A stretch of DNA of 64,000 bases from assembly GCA_049295575.1 (NCBI GenBank), contig JBAQQX010000001.1:184807-248806 (forward strand), given 5' to 3'. Source of the DNA: UBA6022 sp049295575. GTDB taxonomy: Bacteria > Patescibacteriota > Saccharimonadia > Saccharimonadales > Saccharimonadaceae. Shown here piece by piece: positions 40,733 to 49,834 of this stretch (within the stretch, counting starts at the first letter, position 1; the number at the start of each line of letters is the position of its first letter). The translations under genes were made by a program, and so were the position numbers. Under the pieces are notes generated by a model. That model was not told the origin of the DNA, ran no database searches, and saw only the letters and a program-made list of their open reading frames with translations.

Positions 40733-40954
40733 ATGATACGGCAATATGATAAGACGCAGCTTCCAGACTATGACGATGAGATTGATGATGATCCTGATCT
40801 TGGTGATCCATTTCGTGAGGATGAGCCAGATGAGCCCGATATGGATTGGAACTCTCCTTATCGTGGCATTGAGGAGGCTCGAAAGCGTCTTCATGAGAAC
40901 GAGGATAACGACGACGAGACTAGCGATAGCTTAGATTCAGATCAGCGTATATAA
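40733..40954 (+). CDS. Small acidic protein, putative Crp-like target
   Basis: This 73-residue protein is highly acidic (Asp/Glu-rich in DDEIDDDPDLGD and ENEDNDDET), with no membrane segment and no recognised domain. The start is ATG 40733, 5 nt after GGAGG (40723-40727); the GTG at 40727 lies inside that site. It stands alone, downstream of a perfect Crp-like operator, and looks like a stress or regulatory peptide. Confidence 0.65.
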   Translation: MIRQYDKTQLPDYDDEIDDDPDLGDPFREDEPDEPDMDWNSPYRGIEEARKRLHENEDNDDETSDSLDSDQRI

Positions 40955-40983
40955 ATGATAGAACTTGTGCTGATAACGACAGT

Positions 40984-42681
40984 TTATTTTGAGAATAACA
41001 GGTATGGTGTGGTAGAGATGTTTTGTCCCTGGACAGTTCGCACTGACCATAGATCGGATTGAAGAAGGTCTCCAGCCCACGACCAGCCAGCGAGCCCATT
41101 AGCATTTGCTTTGGTATATGGCAGGTAACGGTCGTATCCGGTTGTTTCATTGCGGAACCAGACTGTACAGTAGCTCTCGGGCGCAACTTCACAGCCGCTC
41201 GCCATGTTGGAGTTAGGTGCGAAGCTGTGTTCCGATATGGCGTTACCAGTCTGGCGCAGCAATGGTTGTGTTGTTGACGATGCGTTGAGCGCTGCTGCAA
41301 TAGCTACGGTAGACTGAGTGTTGATTAAGCCATGACCGTATTGATGTGTGTATGGCTTGCCACCCATGGCGCTTACCTTCTGCGCTGATCCATCAATTAG
41401 TGCGGTTATGTCGTCTACTGACGCATCTGGACGAACTGACTTGGCCAATGATACTAGGCTCGTGACAAAAGGTGTGGCGAACGATGTTCCGTAGAGGCTG
41501 CCGGCGTAGCTGCTTGTTTGATTGCCAATCTGCCACATTGGCGAAACGATATTGCCCGAACCTGGTGCAACAACATCAAGCCCCGGGCCGTAGCTACTGA
41601 AGTTTGCCCGTTGGTTTGTGTTGTCCGTCGCACCAACCGCAATAACATGATTACTTAGGGCAGGATAGCTCATTGCACCCGGCTTGCTTGCGTCGCAGCC
41701 AAGTTCTTGGCCTGTGCCGCAGTTGCCAGCAGCAGCTATGATCACGACATTACGATCATATGCGTAGTCGATAGCTGTTTGCATGGCAGGGTCTGGCTGG
41801 CTACCGCCAAGGCTCATATTGATCGCTTTTGCGCCATTATCGACTGCGTAATATATCGCAGCAATAACGTCGCTCGTGTAGCCAGCACCATCATCACCGA
41901 GTGCTTGCAGGGGCATCAAGCGAGTGCCCCAATTGAGGGAGGCAATACCTAAGTTATTATTACTTGTTGCACCGGCTAGTCCAGCCGTTTCTGTACCATG
42001 TGATACGGCGGCGCCGCTCGGGTTATCTTGCCCGGCTTGTGGATTGTTAGTGGAGGACACAAAGTTCCAGCCAGTCACGTCATCGACGTAGCCGTTATTA
42101 TCATCGTCACAGTTATTAGTCGCCTTGTTTTGAGGAGTATTGTTCCAGCAGCGATCACCTAGTTTGGTGGTACTTGTCTCGCCCGGGTTTTGATACCACT
42201 GGTTCTTTAAGTCTTCATGATTCATTGCAAAGCCACTGTCTATGACTGCAACAATAGCCGAGCTGCCGGTAGTTTGGTTCCAGGCTGCTGGCGTAAGCGT
42301 ATTTTGCAGAGCCCAGCTAGATTGTGCATAGGGATCATTGGGCAATAAGAGCGCGTAGTAGGGATATTCGGTAATAACACTGTCGCGGATTGCAGCTTGC
42401 TTTGGGGCGGTTGACTTATTAACTGGTGTAGGTACTATCGGCGATTCGTGTATTGGCACATCGGATGATGGTTGTGGCGTAGTAGGCTCAGGATTGTCAG
42501 TTGGAGTGCCTCCAACTGACTGTGTGTGGTCAATCGGTTCAGTTTCGATGAGTAGCGGAGTATCTGTTGAGCTGACGTTGAGCGGTCGAAGTGAATGATA
42601 GCGGAACAAAAGCAGGGAGATAATAATAATCGCCAGAAGGCAGCTGACCGTAAGGAGTGTACGCGTTTGTTTTTTGTTCAT
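40984..42681 (-). CDS. Membrane-anchored subtilisin-like serine protease
   Basis: This 565-residue protease has an N-terminal membrane helix (about 7-27), a Thr/Pro-rich stalk (about 45-95), and an S8 catalytic domain. The triad is seen in VAVIDSGF (Asp), VSHGTETAG (His) and YGTSFATPF (Ser). A Cys-containing C-terminal domain of about 110 residues follows. It should act at the cell surface and could process surface proteins or act on a host. A minus-strand TATAAT near 42698-42703 gives a leader of about 10 nt. The prodomain is short or absent. Confidence 0.92.
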   Translation of the reverse strand: MNKKQTRTLLTVSCLLAIIIISLLLFRYHSLRPLNVSSTDTPLLIETEPIDHTQSVGGTPTDNPEPTTPQPSSDVPIHESPIVPTPVNKSTAPKQAAIRDSVITEYPYYALLLPNDPYAQSSWALQNTLTPAAWNQTTGSSAIVAVIDSGFAMNHEDLKNQWYQNPGETSTTKLGDRCWNNTPQNKATNNCDDDNNGYVDDVTGWNFVSSTNNPQAGQDNPSGAAVSHGTETAGLAGATSNNNLGIASLNWGTRLMPLQALGDDGAGYTSDVIAAIYYAVDNGAKAINMSLGGSQPDPAMQTAIDYAYDRNVVIIAAAGNCGTGQELGCDASKPGAMSYPALSNHVIAVGATDNTNQRANFSSYGPGLDVVAPGSGNIVSPMWQIGNQTSSYAGSLYGTSFATPFVTSLVSLAKSVRPDASVDDITALIDGSAQKVSAMGGKPYTHQYGHGLINTQSTVAIAAALNASSTTQPLLRQTGNAISEHSFAPNSNMASGCEVAPESYCTVWFRNETTGYDRYLPYTKANANGLAGWSWAGDLLQSDLWSVRTVQGQNISTTPYLLFSK

Positions 42682-42788
42682 AGTTAAGCGGTAGCTTTAT
42701 TATACGGCTAGGAGTGAAAAAGCGAAAGCAGCAAAGTTTTCTTAGGCGAAGAGAGTTCTACATATGCTTCCTAGGCATCGTCGAGGCG

Positions 42789-42794
42789 TATAAT
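42789..42794 (+). promoter_or_regulatory. -10 hexamer of the SDR-ChaB-permease unit
   Basis: TATAAT with a leader of about 40 nt; AGGAGG lies before ATG 42842. Confidence 0.45.
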
Positions 42795-42841
42795 AGATAT
42801 AGAGCAATCTCGCATGTGCTTTGGTAATTCAGGAGGTGTAT

Positions 42842-43744
42842 ATGAGCGATAAAGATCAATATGCAGTACGGGATCCTAGGGATCAGTACGATCAACCAGA
42901 TATTAACAAAGAGCAGACTCAATCAGAGCCGGGACTTGATAAAATGCTTCAGCCTAGCGCTGATCACGGCGAGAATACCTACGTAGGCAGCGGTCGCCTT
43001 ACGGGAAGGAAAGCACTTATCACTGGTGGTGACTCGGGAATTGGCCGAGCGGTCGCAATCGCGTTTGCCCGCGAGGGCGCTGATGTGGCGATATCTTACT
43101 TGCCCGAAGAAGAAGTCGATGCAAAAGAGGTCATTTCCGAAATTAAAAAGGCTGGACGCACATCATTCGCTGTCCCTGGCGATATTACAGATGAAAGTTT
43201 TTGTAAGGATATGGTCAAAGAGGTCGTCAAATTGTTTGGTAGGGTGGATATCCTGGTAAATAACGCCGGTAAGCAAGTATATGTTGAGAACATTGAAGAC
43301 CTTACTTCTGAGCAATTCTTGAAAACATTTGAGACGAACGTTTTTGCAATGTTCTGGGTTACGAAAGCCGCCGTCGCTCATATGCCGGCAGGCTCCACTA
43401 TTATTAATACGACATCGATTCAATCATATCAGCCATCACCTGGCCTGCTTGATTATGCCTCGTCAAAAGGGGCTATTACGACATTTACAAAAGGGCTTGC
43501 TCAGATGCTTGTTGGAAAAGGTATACGAGTTAATGCGGTCGCGCCTGGTCCAATTTGGACACCTTTGCAGCCAAGTCACGGGCAGCCGCCTGAGAAACTA
43601 GAGAAATTTGGCGCTGACACGCCGCTAGGACGTGCCGGACAGCCGGCAGAGCTTGCCTCTACGTATGTCTTTCTAGCATCGCAAGAGTCAAGCTACATCA
43701 CTGCTGAGATAATAGGAGTAACTGGCGGGAAGCCGATATCATAA
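42842..43744 (+). CDS. Short-chain dehydrogenase, general-stress type
   Basis: This 300-residue protein has an extended N terminus (about 1-50) before the Rossmann domain, like the general-stress SDRs of Bacillus (GsiB/YdaD/YhdF group). The cofactor motif is TGGDSGIG, the Asn motif is NNAG, and the active site has a Ser (TTSIQS) and YASSK. ATG 42842 follows AGGAGG by 7 nt, so the upstream in-frame start is rejected. The next gene begins after 10 bp, and the trio is likely one transcript. Confidence 0.9.
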   Translation: MSDKDQYAVRDPRDQYDQPDINKEQTQSEPGLDKMLQPSADHGENTYVGSGRLTGRKALITGGDSGIGRAVAIAFAREGADVAISYLPEEEVDAKEVISEIKKAGRTSFAVPGDITDESFCKDMVKEVVKLFGRVDILVNNAGKQVYVENIEDLTSEQFLKTFETNVFAMFWVTKAAVAHMPAGSTIINTTSIQSYQPSPGLLDYASSKGAITTFTKGLAQMLVGKGIRVNAVAPGPIWTPLQPSHGQPPEKLEKFGADTPLGRAGQPAELASTYVFLASQESSYITAEIIGVTGGKPIS

Positions 43745-43754
43745 GGGGGGAAAT

Positions 43755-43985
43755 ATGCCATATTCATCAACACAAGAGCTACCCGATGGCGTTAAGAATG
43801 TACTACCATCGCACGCGCAAGATATCTATAAAGAGGCGTTTAATAGCGCCTATGAAGAGTATAAAGATCCAGCGGATCGGCGTGGTCGCGAAGATAGGGA
43901 GGAGGTAGCTCACAAGGTTGCCTGGAGCGCCGTGAAGAAGAAATATGAAAAGGATGAAGCTGGGAAGTGGCGCACTAAAGAATAG
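43755..43985 (+). CDS. ChaB family protein
   Basis: This 76-residue protein matches ChaB: LPDGVKNVLPSHAQDIYKEAFNSAY and a Lys-rich end with HKVAWSAVKKKYEK. ChaB was first described as a regulator of cation transport in E. coli, but homologues are also found in stress clusters. GGGGGG precedes the start. It sits between the SDR and iron-permease-family genes. Confidence 0.88.
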   Translation: MPYSSTQELPDGVKNVLPSHAQDIYKEAFNSAYEEYKDPADRRGREDREEVAHKVAWSAVKKKYEKDEAGKWRTKE

Positions 43986-44009
43986 TAAGCCGTAGGCTGG
44001 AGGTAGTAT

Positions 44010-44369
44010 ATGAAAGGCAAGAAGACAGATATGTTTACGAAATTTACGACGAAGGTGTCGACGGTACTCGGTAGGCCTTGGGTATTTGTTGTGGCTCTTT
44101 GTCTACTAGTCGCATGGGCGTTGAGCGGTCCTTTGCTCGGGTTTTCCGATACATGGCAGCTAATTGTCAATACAAGTACGACAATTATTACGTTTCTTAC
44201 GGTATTTGTAATCCAAAACACACAGAACCGAGATAATCTTGCACTAAATATTAAGCTAGACGCTATTATGAAGAAACATGACATTACTGACGACGACCTT
44301 ATAGAGGCCGAAGAGGAGAGCGATAAGAGCCTGGAGAGAGAAAAGAGAAGGGTAGTAAAGACTCGCTAG
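44010..44369 (+). CDS. Low-affinity iron permease family protein
   Basis: This 119-residue protein matches PF04120: GRPWVFVVALCLLVAWALSGP, then SDTWQLIVNTSTTIITFLTVFVIQNTQNRD and KLD. Two membrane helices (about 26-48 and 58-74) are followed by a charged tail. Evidence for iron transport by this family is thin. GGAGG precedes the start. It ends the stress-like trio. Confidence 0.88.
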   Translation: MKGKKTDMFTKFTTKVSTVLGRPWVFVVALCLLVAWALSGPLLGFSDTWQLIVNTSTTIITFLTVFVIQNTQNRDNLALNIKLDAIMKKHDITDDDLIEAEEESDKSLEREKRRVVKTR

Positions 44370-44388
44370 GCTGTATATGCTGCTAGGA

Positions 44389-44979
44389 CTACCAGATGTC
44401 TTCAGGTTTAAGCTTTAGCCATTTTGCAAAAAACGCCTGAAGGGCTAGTAGTGTGAATGAGCCAATTCCTAACACTGCAGCGACAAACATAATAATTGCG
44501 TAGTCGAGGCTGGTGTTTATAGTGAATGCGCAGGCGCTGAGGATAATTGAGGTAGTACAGACTATGAGTTTGAGGTAGATTATTATACGTGCTGTTAATC
44601 TACGCCGCTTCTTCGGTGTTAGCTTGGTATGATGAGTAACAATAGGTACGATGCGAGCTGAGGCATTTTGTGTAATTTTTTGTCCCGATTTTGCGACTGC
44701 CGTAGGTATTTTAATGAGCACGTAAATCGTCGCGACAATAATGGCCACTGTGATAATGCCTGTAATAATAACGAGCGTCATCGATGGTGGGCTGCTGGTA
44801 ATGACTGGGACATTCGCAGGTTCTGCGGGTGCGGCCACTGGCGCTTGGAGCAGTTCGGCTATACGAACAATCCAGGGCATATAAGGTAGCGCTGCCCACA
44901 TCCACTGCAAGAGACAACTCAGATAGAATAGCGTGCCAAATAAGTTGGCTATGTATACTCGTTTTGAGAGATGCGACAT
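44389..44979 (-). CDS. Four-helix membrane protein
   Basis: This 196-residue protein has four hydrophobic segments (about 10-27, 66-90, 128-150, 157-182) with a basic cytosolic loop (KKRRRLTARI). No family is recognised. TATCAT ends 6 nt before the start on the minus strand. It is convergent with the iron-permease-family gene. Confidence 0.6.
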   Translation of the reverse strand: MSHLSKRVYIANLFGTLFYLSCLLQWMWAALPYMPWIVRIAELLQAPVAAPAEPANVPVITSSPPSMTLVIITGIITVAIIVATIYVLIKIPTAVAKSGQKITQNASARIVPIVTHHTKLTPKKRRRLTARIIIYLKLIVCTTSIILSACAFTINTSLDYAIIMFVAAVLGIGSFTLLALQAFFAKWLKLKPEDIW

Positions 44980-45076
44980 GTGTCTATGATAGCAGACGCG
45001 GTGTTACAGGGTGAAGCTACCTGCAGCATGTACGGTATGTATTATCGGCTCAGGCTGCTCGTTGTTGGGTTAAAGA

Positions 45077-45116
45077 CAAATAAAATAGACCGCCAAATGA
45101 CGATCTCTTTTATTTG
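45077..45116 (-). terminator. Terminator of tRNA-Pro
   Basis: On the minus strand the stem CAAATAAAAGAGATCGTC / GGCGGTCTATTTTATTTG (with G-U pairs and one mismatch) has an ATTT loop, and the T-rich arm acts as a tail. Its 5' arm begins inside the CCA end of the tRNA. Confidence 0.75.
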
Positions 45117-45190
45117 GTCGGGGTGAAAGGACTCAAACCTTCGACCTCTCGGTCCCAAACCGAGCGCGCTATCAACTGCGCCACACCCCG
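45115..45190 (-). tRNA. tRNA-Pro (TGG), CCA encoded
   Basis: Acceptor CGGGGTG/CACCCCG, D arm GCGC/GCGC region, anticodon arm CTCGG-TTTGGGA-CCGAG with TGG, T arm with TTTGAGT. A73 and CCA are encoded at 45118-45115. Confidence 0.95.
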
Positions 45191-45289
45191 ATGGTGTGAT
45201 CTAATGCTTTTCTAGCATTGACTCTTGATGATTATACTGCATCAATAGTAGTAATTCAATAGAGGGTCATATATAGTTATTACTAATAT

Positions 45290-46810
45290 ATGGGTACGAA
45301 AAAAACAGTTACTGCCATAAATCAGCAAGACATAATTAGCGCTAGAATTACTCGGCTTGGGCGCTACTGGGTTGTATTGACGATCATTGCAATGGTCGCG
45401 ACGTTTGGTCTGACGCTCTGGCTGAGCCGAGGTGTAAGTGTATGGTTTGACGAGAACTATTCAATCATATTGGCCCAGCGGCCTGTCTCGGAGCTCATTG
45501 CCCTGACGGCGGTTGACGCACATCCACCGTTATATTATCTGCTTCTAAAGGCGTGGGGGACACTGTTCAGCTGGAATGAGTTGGCTCTTCGAAGTCTCAG
45601 CGCTGTGTTCTGTGCATTGACTGTCGGCATGATGACGCTGCTCGTGCAGCGACTCTTTACACGTAATGTGGCGATTGTCGTACTGCCTTTTATGGTATTC
45701 GCACCGTTCTTGTTGCGTTATGGCTACGAAATACGAATGTACGCGCTCGTTACGTTTGTTGGCGTTCTTGCCACATGGGTACTAGTACGAGCATCGCAGT
45801 CGCGTGGATATATATGGTGGATCATGTACGGAATATTAGTGGCTATCGGAATGTATACGCTGTATATGTCAGCGGTAATTTGGCTTGGGCATTTAGTGTG
45901 GCTCCTAGTGGTGGCCAAGCAGAAGAGAGAGTCCATGATCAAGCAGCCTTATTGGATTGCGTATGGCGTGGCTGCATTGGCGATTCTACCTTGGTTGCCG
46001 ACTGTCATCCGTCAGTTTATTGATTCGGCTTTACCGCCAATGGACGGCGTGACGCTTAGTCAGCTTGTGAATGTAAGCGGGTTATTGCTGGGGTATGTTG
46101 CAAATTGGCAGATGGGCACCTGGCTATCTTTTGGTATCGTTATCATGATCGTGCTTTTTACTATGCTCTACGCCAGGATCTGGAAGTATGCGAGCCTACG
46201 CTACCGGCAGGGTTTATTGCTATTGGCGTTCTGCTTTGTCGTCGGAATGGCATTTTACGCCTTGCTGTCACTTCCGCCGATGACTCCCCGTTTTAATGAG
46301 CGATACGTGGCGCACATCGCTCCATATGCGTATGCGCTCATTGGTGTTATCGTTGCGATTGGCTGGCGAATGGGGTGGCGTCGCTTGTCGGGCTCCCTGG
46401 CTGTCCTGTCATGTGTCATTCTCATTGGTGGAGTAGCCACACTGCAAGCCGCCGGTAACTATAATTTTTTGAGAGCGCAAACTCCTAGAGGCAAGGAAGT
46501 TGTCTCGATGTATGGCTGTAGCAACACGACATTTATCAGTAATGATCTATTTGAATATGTCGATATGTATTATGAATTCAGATCATGCGACTTGAGGTTT
46601 TATGCATCTAATAATCCCGCTTTTAAACATGGCTATGCCTCGTTACACAATAGTCCGCAACGACTTACGAACACGGATGCGCTTACGGCCGAGCGTATTG
46701 TCGTAATCTCGTATGATGAAAAGATAACACATATCATACCTGATTCACGCTACAGGCTTGTTGCAACTGACACACTCGATAGAGTATCTATGAAGGTATA
46801 TAAGAGGTAA
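45290..46810 (+). CDS. GT-C glycosyltransferase, PMT/GT39-like
   Basis: This 506-residue protein has about ten membrane helices. The first loop holds WFDENYSI and then AHPPLYYLLLKAW, the acidic and His-Pro motifs of PMT_2 (ArnT/PMT/GT83-GT39) enzymes, which use lipid-linked sugars. The C-terminal soluble domain (about 400-506) is likely extracytoplasmic. It probably moves a sugar from a polyprenyl-phosphate to a protein or glycan. It is convergent with a second GT-C gene with no intergenic space, which suggests a small glycosylation group. Confidence 0.82.
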   Translation: MGTKKTVTAINQQDIISARITRLGRYWVVLTIIAMVATFGLTLWLSRGVSVWFDENYSIILAQRPVSELIALTAVDAHPPLYYLLLKAWGTLFSWNELALRSLSAVFCALTVGMMTLLVQRLFTRNVAIVVLPFMVFAPFLLRYGYEIRMYALVTFVGVLATWVLVRASQSRGYIWWIMYGILVAIGMYTLYMSAVIWLGHLVWLLVVAKQKRESMIKQPYWIAYGVAALAILPWLPTVIRQFIDSALPPMDGVTLSQLVNVSGLLLGYVANWQMGTWLSFGIVIMIVLFTMLYARIWKYASLRYRQGLLLLAFCFVVGMAFYALLSLPPMTPRFNERYVAHIAPYAYALIGVIVAIGWRMGWRRLSGSLAVLSCVILIGGVATLQAAGNYNFLRAQTPRGKEVVSMYGCSNTTFISNDLFEYVDMYYEFRSCDLRFYASNNPAFKHGYASLHNSPQRLTNTDALTAERIVVISYDEKITHIIPDSRYRLVATDTLDRVSMKVYKR

Positions 46811-48142
46811 TTACTTAGTGCGGTAGTACTCAAGCGATAGATCTGGATATCCGGCTGGCGATTGACCTTGTTGAATTTCTGCGCGTACTGAAGCATCAAA
46901 TGACCCAGCGGCGCGACTCGGATAGAAGAGCGTTAGGTCTACTGCATACGCAGAAGTGCCAATCGCGAATATTGCGACGGCTGAGATTTTGAGCCATCGC
47001 CGACGTGATCGCCAGATTATAGTCGATCCGATTGCAATAAGGATGACGATAAATAGCCAGGCGGCTGATGCGCGGAGGCTATGAGGCTGCCCTTCGTTTG
47101 TAAGTGCGGAGCCGAGAATACTAGCAATAACGCCTGCTGCGGCGATAGCAATAAGAATTTTTTGCTGTGACTGGCTCTTGGACAATGATTTCGTGCTTGC
47201 ATGTTTGAATATACCGATACTATGCCAGGCGAGTACTGCGAGGGGTAGTACTGCCGCAACCCCGAGCATGCCTTGGTATCCCGTAGCGTGCCGAAGGTTT
47301 GGATCACCGAAGATAAAGAGAAAGATAGGGTTTATCATGAGGAAGATATTGGCAATAACATGGCCGATACCAAATAGAAGCGGTGTGTCATGAAAGACGC
47401 TCACTTCTCTACTACGCGCAAGCGCTTCTGGCTGCAAAATAAATACAAGTAAGGGCAGGGCGATTAGCGCGCTGTAAGCCCCGACAATGAGTAAATGACG
47501 GAGTGAGATATGCGCATAGCGATACAACAAAGAATATGCGCCGACGTACAGCAAGGGAGCCGTAACTCGACACGGAGGATAGAGGTAGGCCAAGGCAACC
47601 AGACTGGTTGGCAGAAGGACGTGCCCAATTATCTTGTATCGATACGAAGGCGCGAACCAGATCAGACTAAAGGCATAGAACGAGAGTGATACAACAAGTG
47701 GAATAAGCGCAGGGTCCCACGCAAGGCTCCCTTGAAGCCACCCCCATGGAAGAGCCAGTCCTATAATAACTGCTGCGTATGCAGCTTTTTTATCAAGCCA
47801 AAGACGTAGTGACCAGCCCAGTAGCAGAACGGCTCCGATAGTAGCAACTTGAGAAAAGAGTCGCAGGGCAAGTTCGCTCGTCCCAAATAGTGCTGCCCAC
47901 AACGTAACTAGATACAGGTAGATCGGTGTAGTGTAGCCTCCGCCGAGACTGGACGAGAACAACGGCCAGAATTCACCGTGTGCGTTTGTCCAGTTGGTCA
48001 GCATAGCAATGACGTGTGCGCCACTTGCCGCTTCGTCGAGGAAGAAGCCTGGCGGCGACCAGGACAGGGTTATAATTCGGAGGATAATAAGGGTAATGAT
48101 TACAGCGACGAGTGTGCGAGTGCGAGTAAGATGATGCAGCAT
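46811..48142 (-). CDS. Second GT-C glycosyltransferase-like membrane protein
   Basis: This 443-residue protein has about eleven membrane helices. The first loop reads PPGFFLDEAASG, a GT-C acidic motif, and later GGGYTTPIYLYLVTLWAALFG resembles the PP-LYY motif of ArnT-type enzymes. A short soluble tail follows. TATACT ends 11 nt before the start on the minus strand. It is probably a polyprenyl-sugar-dependent glycosyltransferase; no substrate can be named. Confidence 0.75.
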   Translation of the reverse strand: MLHHLTRTRTLVAVIITLIILRIITLSWSPPGFFLDEAASGAHVIAMLTNWTNAHGEFWPLFSSSLGGGYTTPIYLYLVTLWAALFGTSELALRLFSQVATIGAVLLLGWSLRLWLDKKAAYAAVIIGLALPWGWLQGSLAWDPALIPLVVSLSFYAFSLIWFAPSYRYKIIGHVLLPTSLVALAYLYPPCRVTAPLLYVGAYSLLYRYAHISLRHLLIVGAYSALIALPLLVFILQPEALARSREVSVFHDTPLLFGIGHVIANIFLMINPIFLFIFGDPNLRHATGYQGMLGVAAVLPLAVLAWHSIGIFKHASTKSLSKSQSQQKILIAIAAAGVIASILGSALTNEGQPHSLRASAAWLFIVILIAIGSTIIWRSRRRWLKISAVAIFAIGTSAYAVDLTLFYPSRAAGSFDASVRAEIQQGQSPAGYPDLSLEYYRTK

Positions 48143-48188
48143 AGGTAGTGTCTAGTATAGCTGATATCGAGAGGGTGAACCAGCTCCC

Positions 48189-49280
48189 TTAGCGAGGTAT
48201 AAGTTTCTGGATAATGCGATTTTGCGCAAGCAAGAGGGACGCAGCAACGGCGACGATACCGAGCGTCGTATTGTAGAGGATATTCGCGCTCTCGACAAAG
48301 AAGAAGCTTATCAAAAATATGACAAACCCGTGGACAATATAGGCAGTGAGTGATCGATGGCCAAGGGGCAATAGTAGCCATTTCGTCCAACGTTCAAGCC
48401 ATGGTAGGGTGCGATTGAAAGCGAGTGCGAACGCAACGAAGCAGATCAGCGCGAGGAGAGATCGCCACAGATCAAGCGCAAATTCTTTTGAAAAGAGTGT
48501 ATTGAGAAAAAATGCAACAGAGTTATCAGGTATGATAAACGTGCAGATTGCCGAGAGCAAAAGGACAGCGCTCGTGATCCCATAGAGTGCGAGCGATTGT
48601 CGTGTTCGTGTGCGAGGCGTCTGGTGGCTCCACCATCGCTGAATAGTCGGTAGATAGTAACCGGCAACTGCTGGTAGGAAGAAGAGCGGTAGCCACTGGA
48701 GCCATTCGATATCGTATTGGACTCCTATAAAATTTCCGATGAGCGCAAGAAGGGCGACTATGTAGGCCGCGCCACGTCGAAATAGCCAGATAGTCACTGG
48801 CGTGAGCGCCAGGAAGATAGCGTACAAATAGAGGAAGTGTACCCAGATATGGGCGTTCATCATCTGAAGGGTTAGTGTAATGAGCTCTTGCCAGTGACCT
48901 GTAGTAATTTCAACCCATGGCTGCGGACTAGCGGTGGGTATGTACCAGATTAGTACCGTGTAAAGAAGAGTCATGCCGACAAACCAGCCGTAGAGCAAAA
49001 GGGCGCGGCGAAGCAACTTCTTGCTGACGACCATAAGAGATTCATCACGATTCTTATAGCCGCGAATATAGCCGACAAGTAAGCCTGAAATGATAATAAA
49101 GCCTTCGGCTGCGCTTACCCATAATTTACCTTCGCCGGTAAAAATAGATAATAAGCTTGGCCAGCGCCATAGGTGATCAATAATAATAACGACAATGAAA
49201 AAACCACGTAAGTAATCTAGGGCCACCAGGCGTGAGGCGGAAGCTCGATCGGGTTTCGAGCGTGATATAGCTGTTTTCAT
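48189..49280 (-). CDS. OpgC-like membrane acyltransferase
   Basis: This 363-residue protein has about ten membrane helices and the opening LDYLRGFFIVVIIIDH, typical of OpgC/acyltransferase-3-type proteins that modify surface glycans. ATG 49280 is preferred because the minus-strand TATACT (49293-49288) ends 7 nt before it, and the longer reading frame would overlap the divergent bcp promoter. It may act with the two GT-C proteins that follow. Confidence 0.8.
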   Translation of the reverse strand: MKTAISRSKPDRASASRLVALDYLRGFFIVVIIIDHLWRWPSLLSIFTGEGKLWVSAAEGFIIISGLLVGYIRGYKNRDESLMVVSKKLLRRALLLYGWFVGMTLLYTVLIWYIPTASPQPWVEITTGHWQELITLTLQMMNAHIWVHFLYLYAIFLALTPVTIWLFRRGAAYIVALLALIGNFIGVQYDIEWLQWLPLFFLPAVAGYYLPTIQRWWSHQTPRTRTRQSLALYGITSAVLLLSAICTFIIPDNSVAFFLNTLFSKEFALDLWRSLLALICFVAFALAFNRTLPWLERWTKWLLLPLGHRSLTAYIVHGFVIFLISFFFVESANILYNTTLGIVAVAASLLLAQNRIIQKLIPR

Positions 49281-49287
49281 TTCTTCT

Positions 49288-49349
49288 AGTATATCAAATG
49301 CTAATTGAGGAACGGCTGAGTAGCAAAGGGGTGCAGAGACGAGTATACT
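49288..49349. promoter_or_regulatory. Divergent leaderless promoters (acyltransferase and bcp)
   Basis: Minus-strand TATACT (49293-49288) ends 7 nt before the acyltransferase start; plus-strand TATACT (49344-49349) ends 8 nt before the bcp start at 49358. Neither gene has a ribosome-binding site. Confidence 0.6.
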
Positions 49350-49357
49350 GGGAGTAT

Positions 49358-49834
49358 ATGATGATACCCACACCCTACCCTGCCCCAGATTTTAGCGTTG
49401 CCAATATCGATGGAGCTGTACGTACCCTTGCTGATTATTCGGGTAAGTGGGTGGTTCTGTATTTCTACCCAAAAGATGATACGCCTGGCTGTACGATTGA
49501 GGCATGCAGTCTGCGTGATGCGCGTGACGACATTGCAGCACTTGGAGCTGAGGTTATTGGTGTGAGCGCTGATGATATTTCAAGCCATGACAAATTTAAG
49601 GCCAAGCATAGCCTAAACTTTACGCTCCTGAGCGATCCTGACTTAACGATGATCCGTACATACGGCGCCTGGGGTGCGAAGCAATTTGGGCGAGAAGGTA
49701 TTCTTCGCCGAACATTTATCATCAATCCATCCGGAACGGTCGTCAAGGTGTTTGGCCGCGTGACGCCACTTGGTCATGGCGAACAGGTGATAGCCGAACT
49801 TAAGAAACAGCAGGCATTTAGCGAGGACGCTTAA
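49358..49834 (+). CDS. bcp: Peroxiredoxin, BCP/PrxQ type
   Basis: This 158-residue thiol peroxidase reduces peroxides. YPKDDTPGCTIEACSLRD holds the peroxidatic Cys (first) and a resolving-type Cys five residues later, the PrxQ pattern. Other motifs are EVIGVSADD and GILRRTFIIN. ATG 49358 lies 8 nt after TATACT, so upstream in-frame starts are rejected; ATG 49361 is an alternative. Its last 17 bp overlap the convergent gatD gene. Confidence 0.94.
   Translation: MMIPTPYPAPDFSVANIDGAVRTLADYSGKWVVLYFYPKDDTPGCTIEACSLRDARDDIAALGAEVIGVSADDISSHDKFKAKHSLNFTLLSDPDLTMIRTYGAWGAKQFGREGILRRTFIINPSGTVVKVFGRVTPLGHGEQVIAELKKQQAFSEDA

Larger units (their letters stand above)
44980..45289. other. 310-bp intergenic stretch carrying tRNA-Pro
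   Basis: Apart from tRNA-Pro and its terminator, the stretch holds a short inverted repeat (AATGCT/AGCATT, about 45203-45219) next to the tRNA's likely promoter, and the presumed promoter of the next gene (TATAGT/TACTAAT before 45290). I see no other gene. Confidence 0.6.

Noticed and set aside
45190..45220. Possible Crp-like site next to tRNA-Pro (TGTGATCTAATGC)
   Set aside because: Only the left half-site matches; the right half (GCTTT) does not resemble TCACA.
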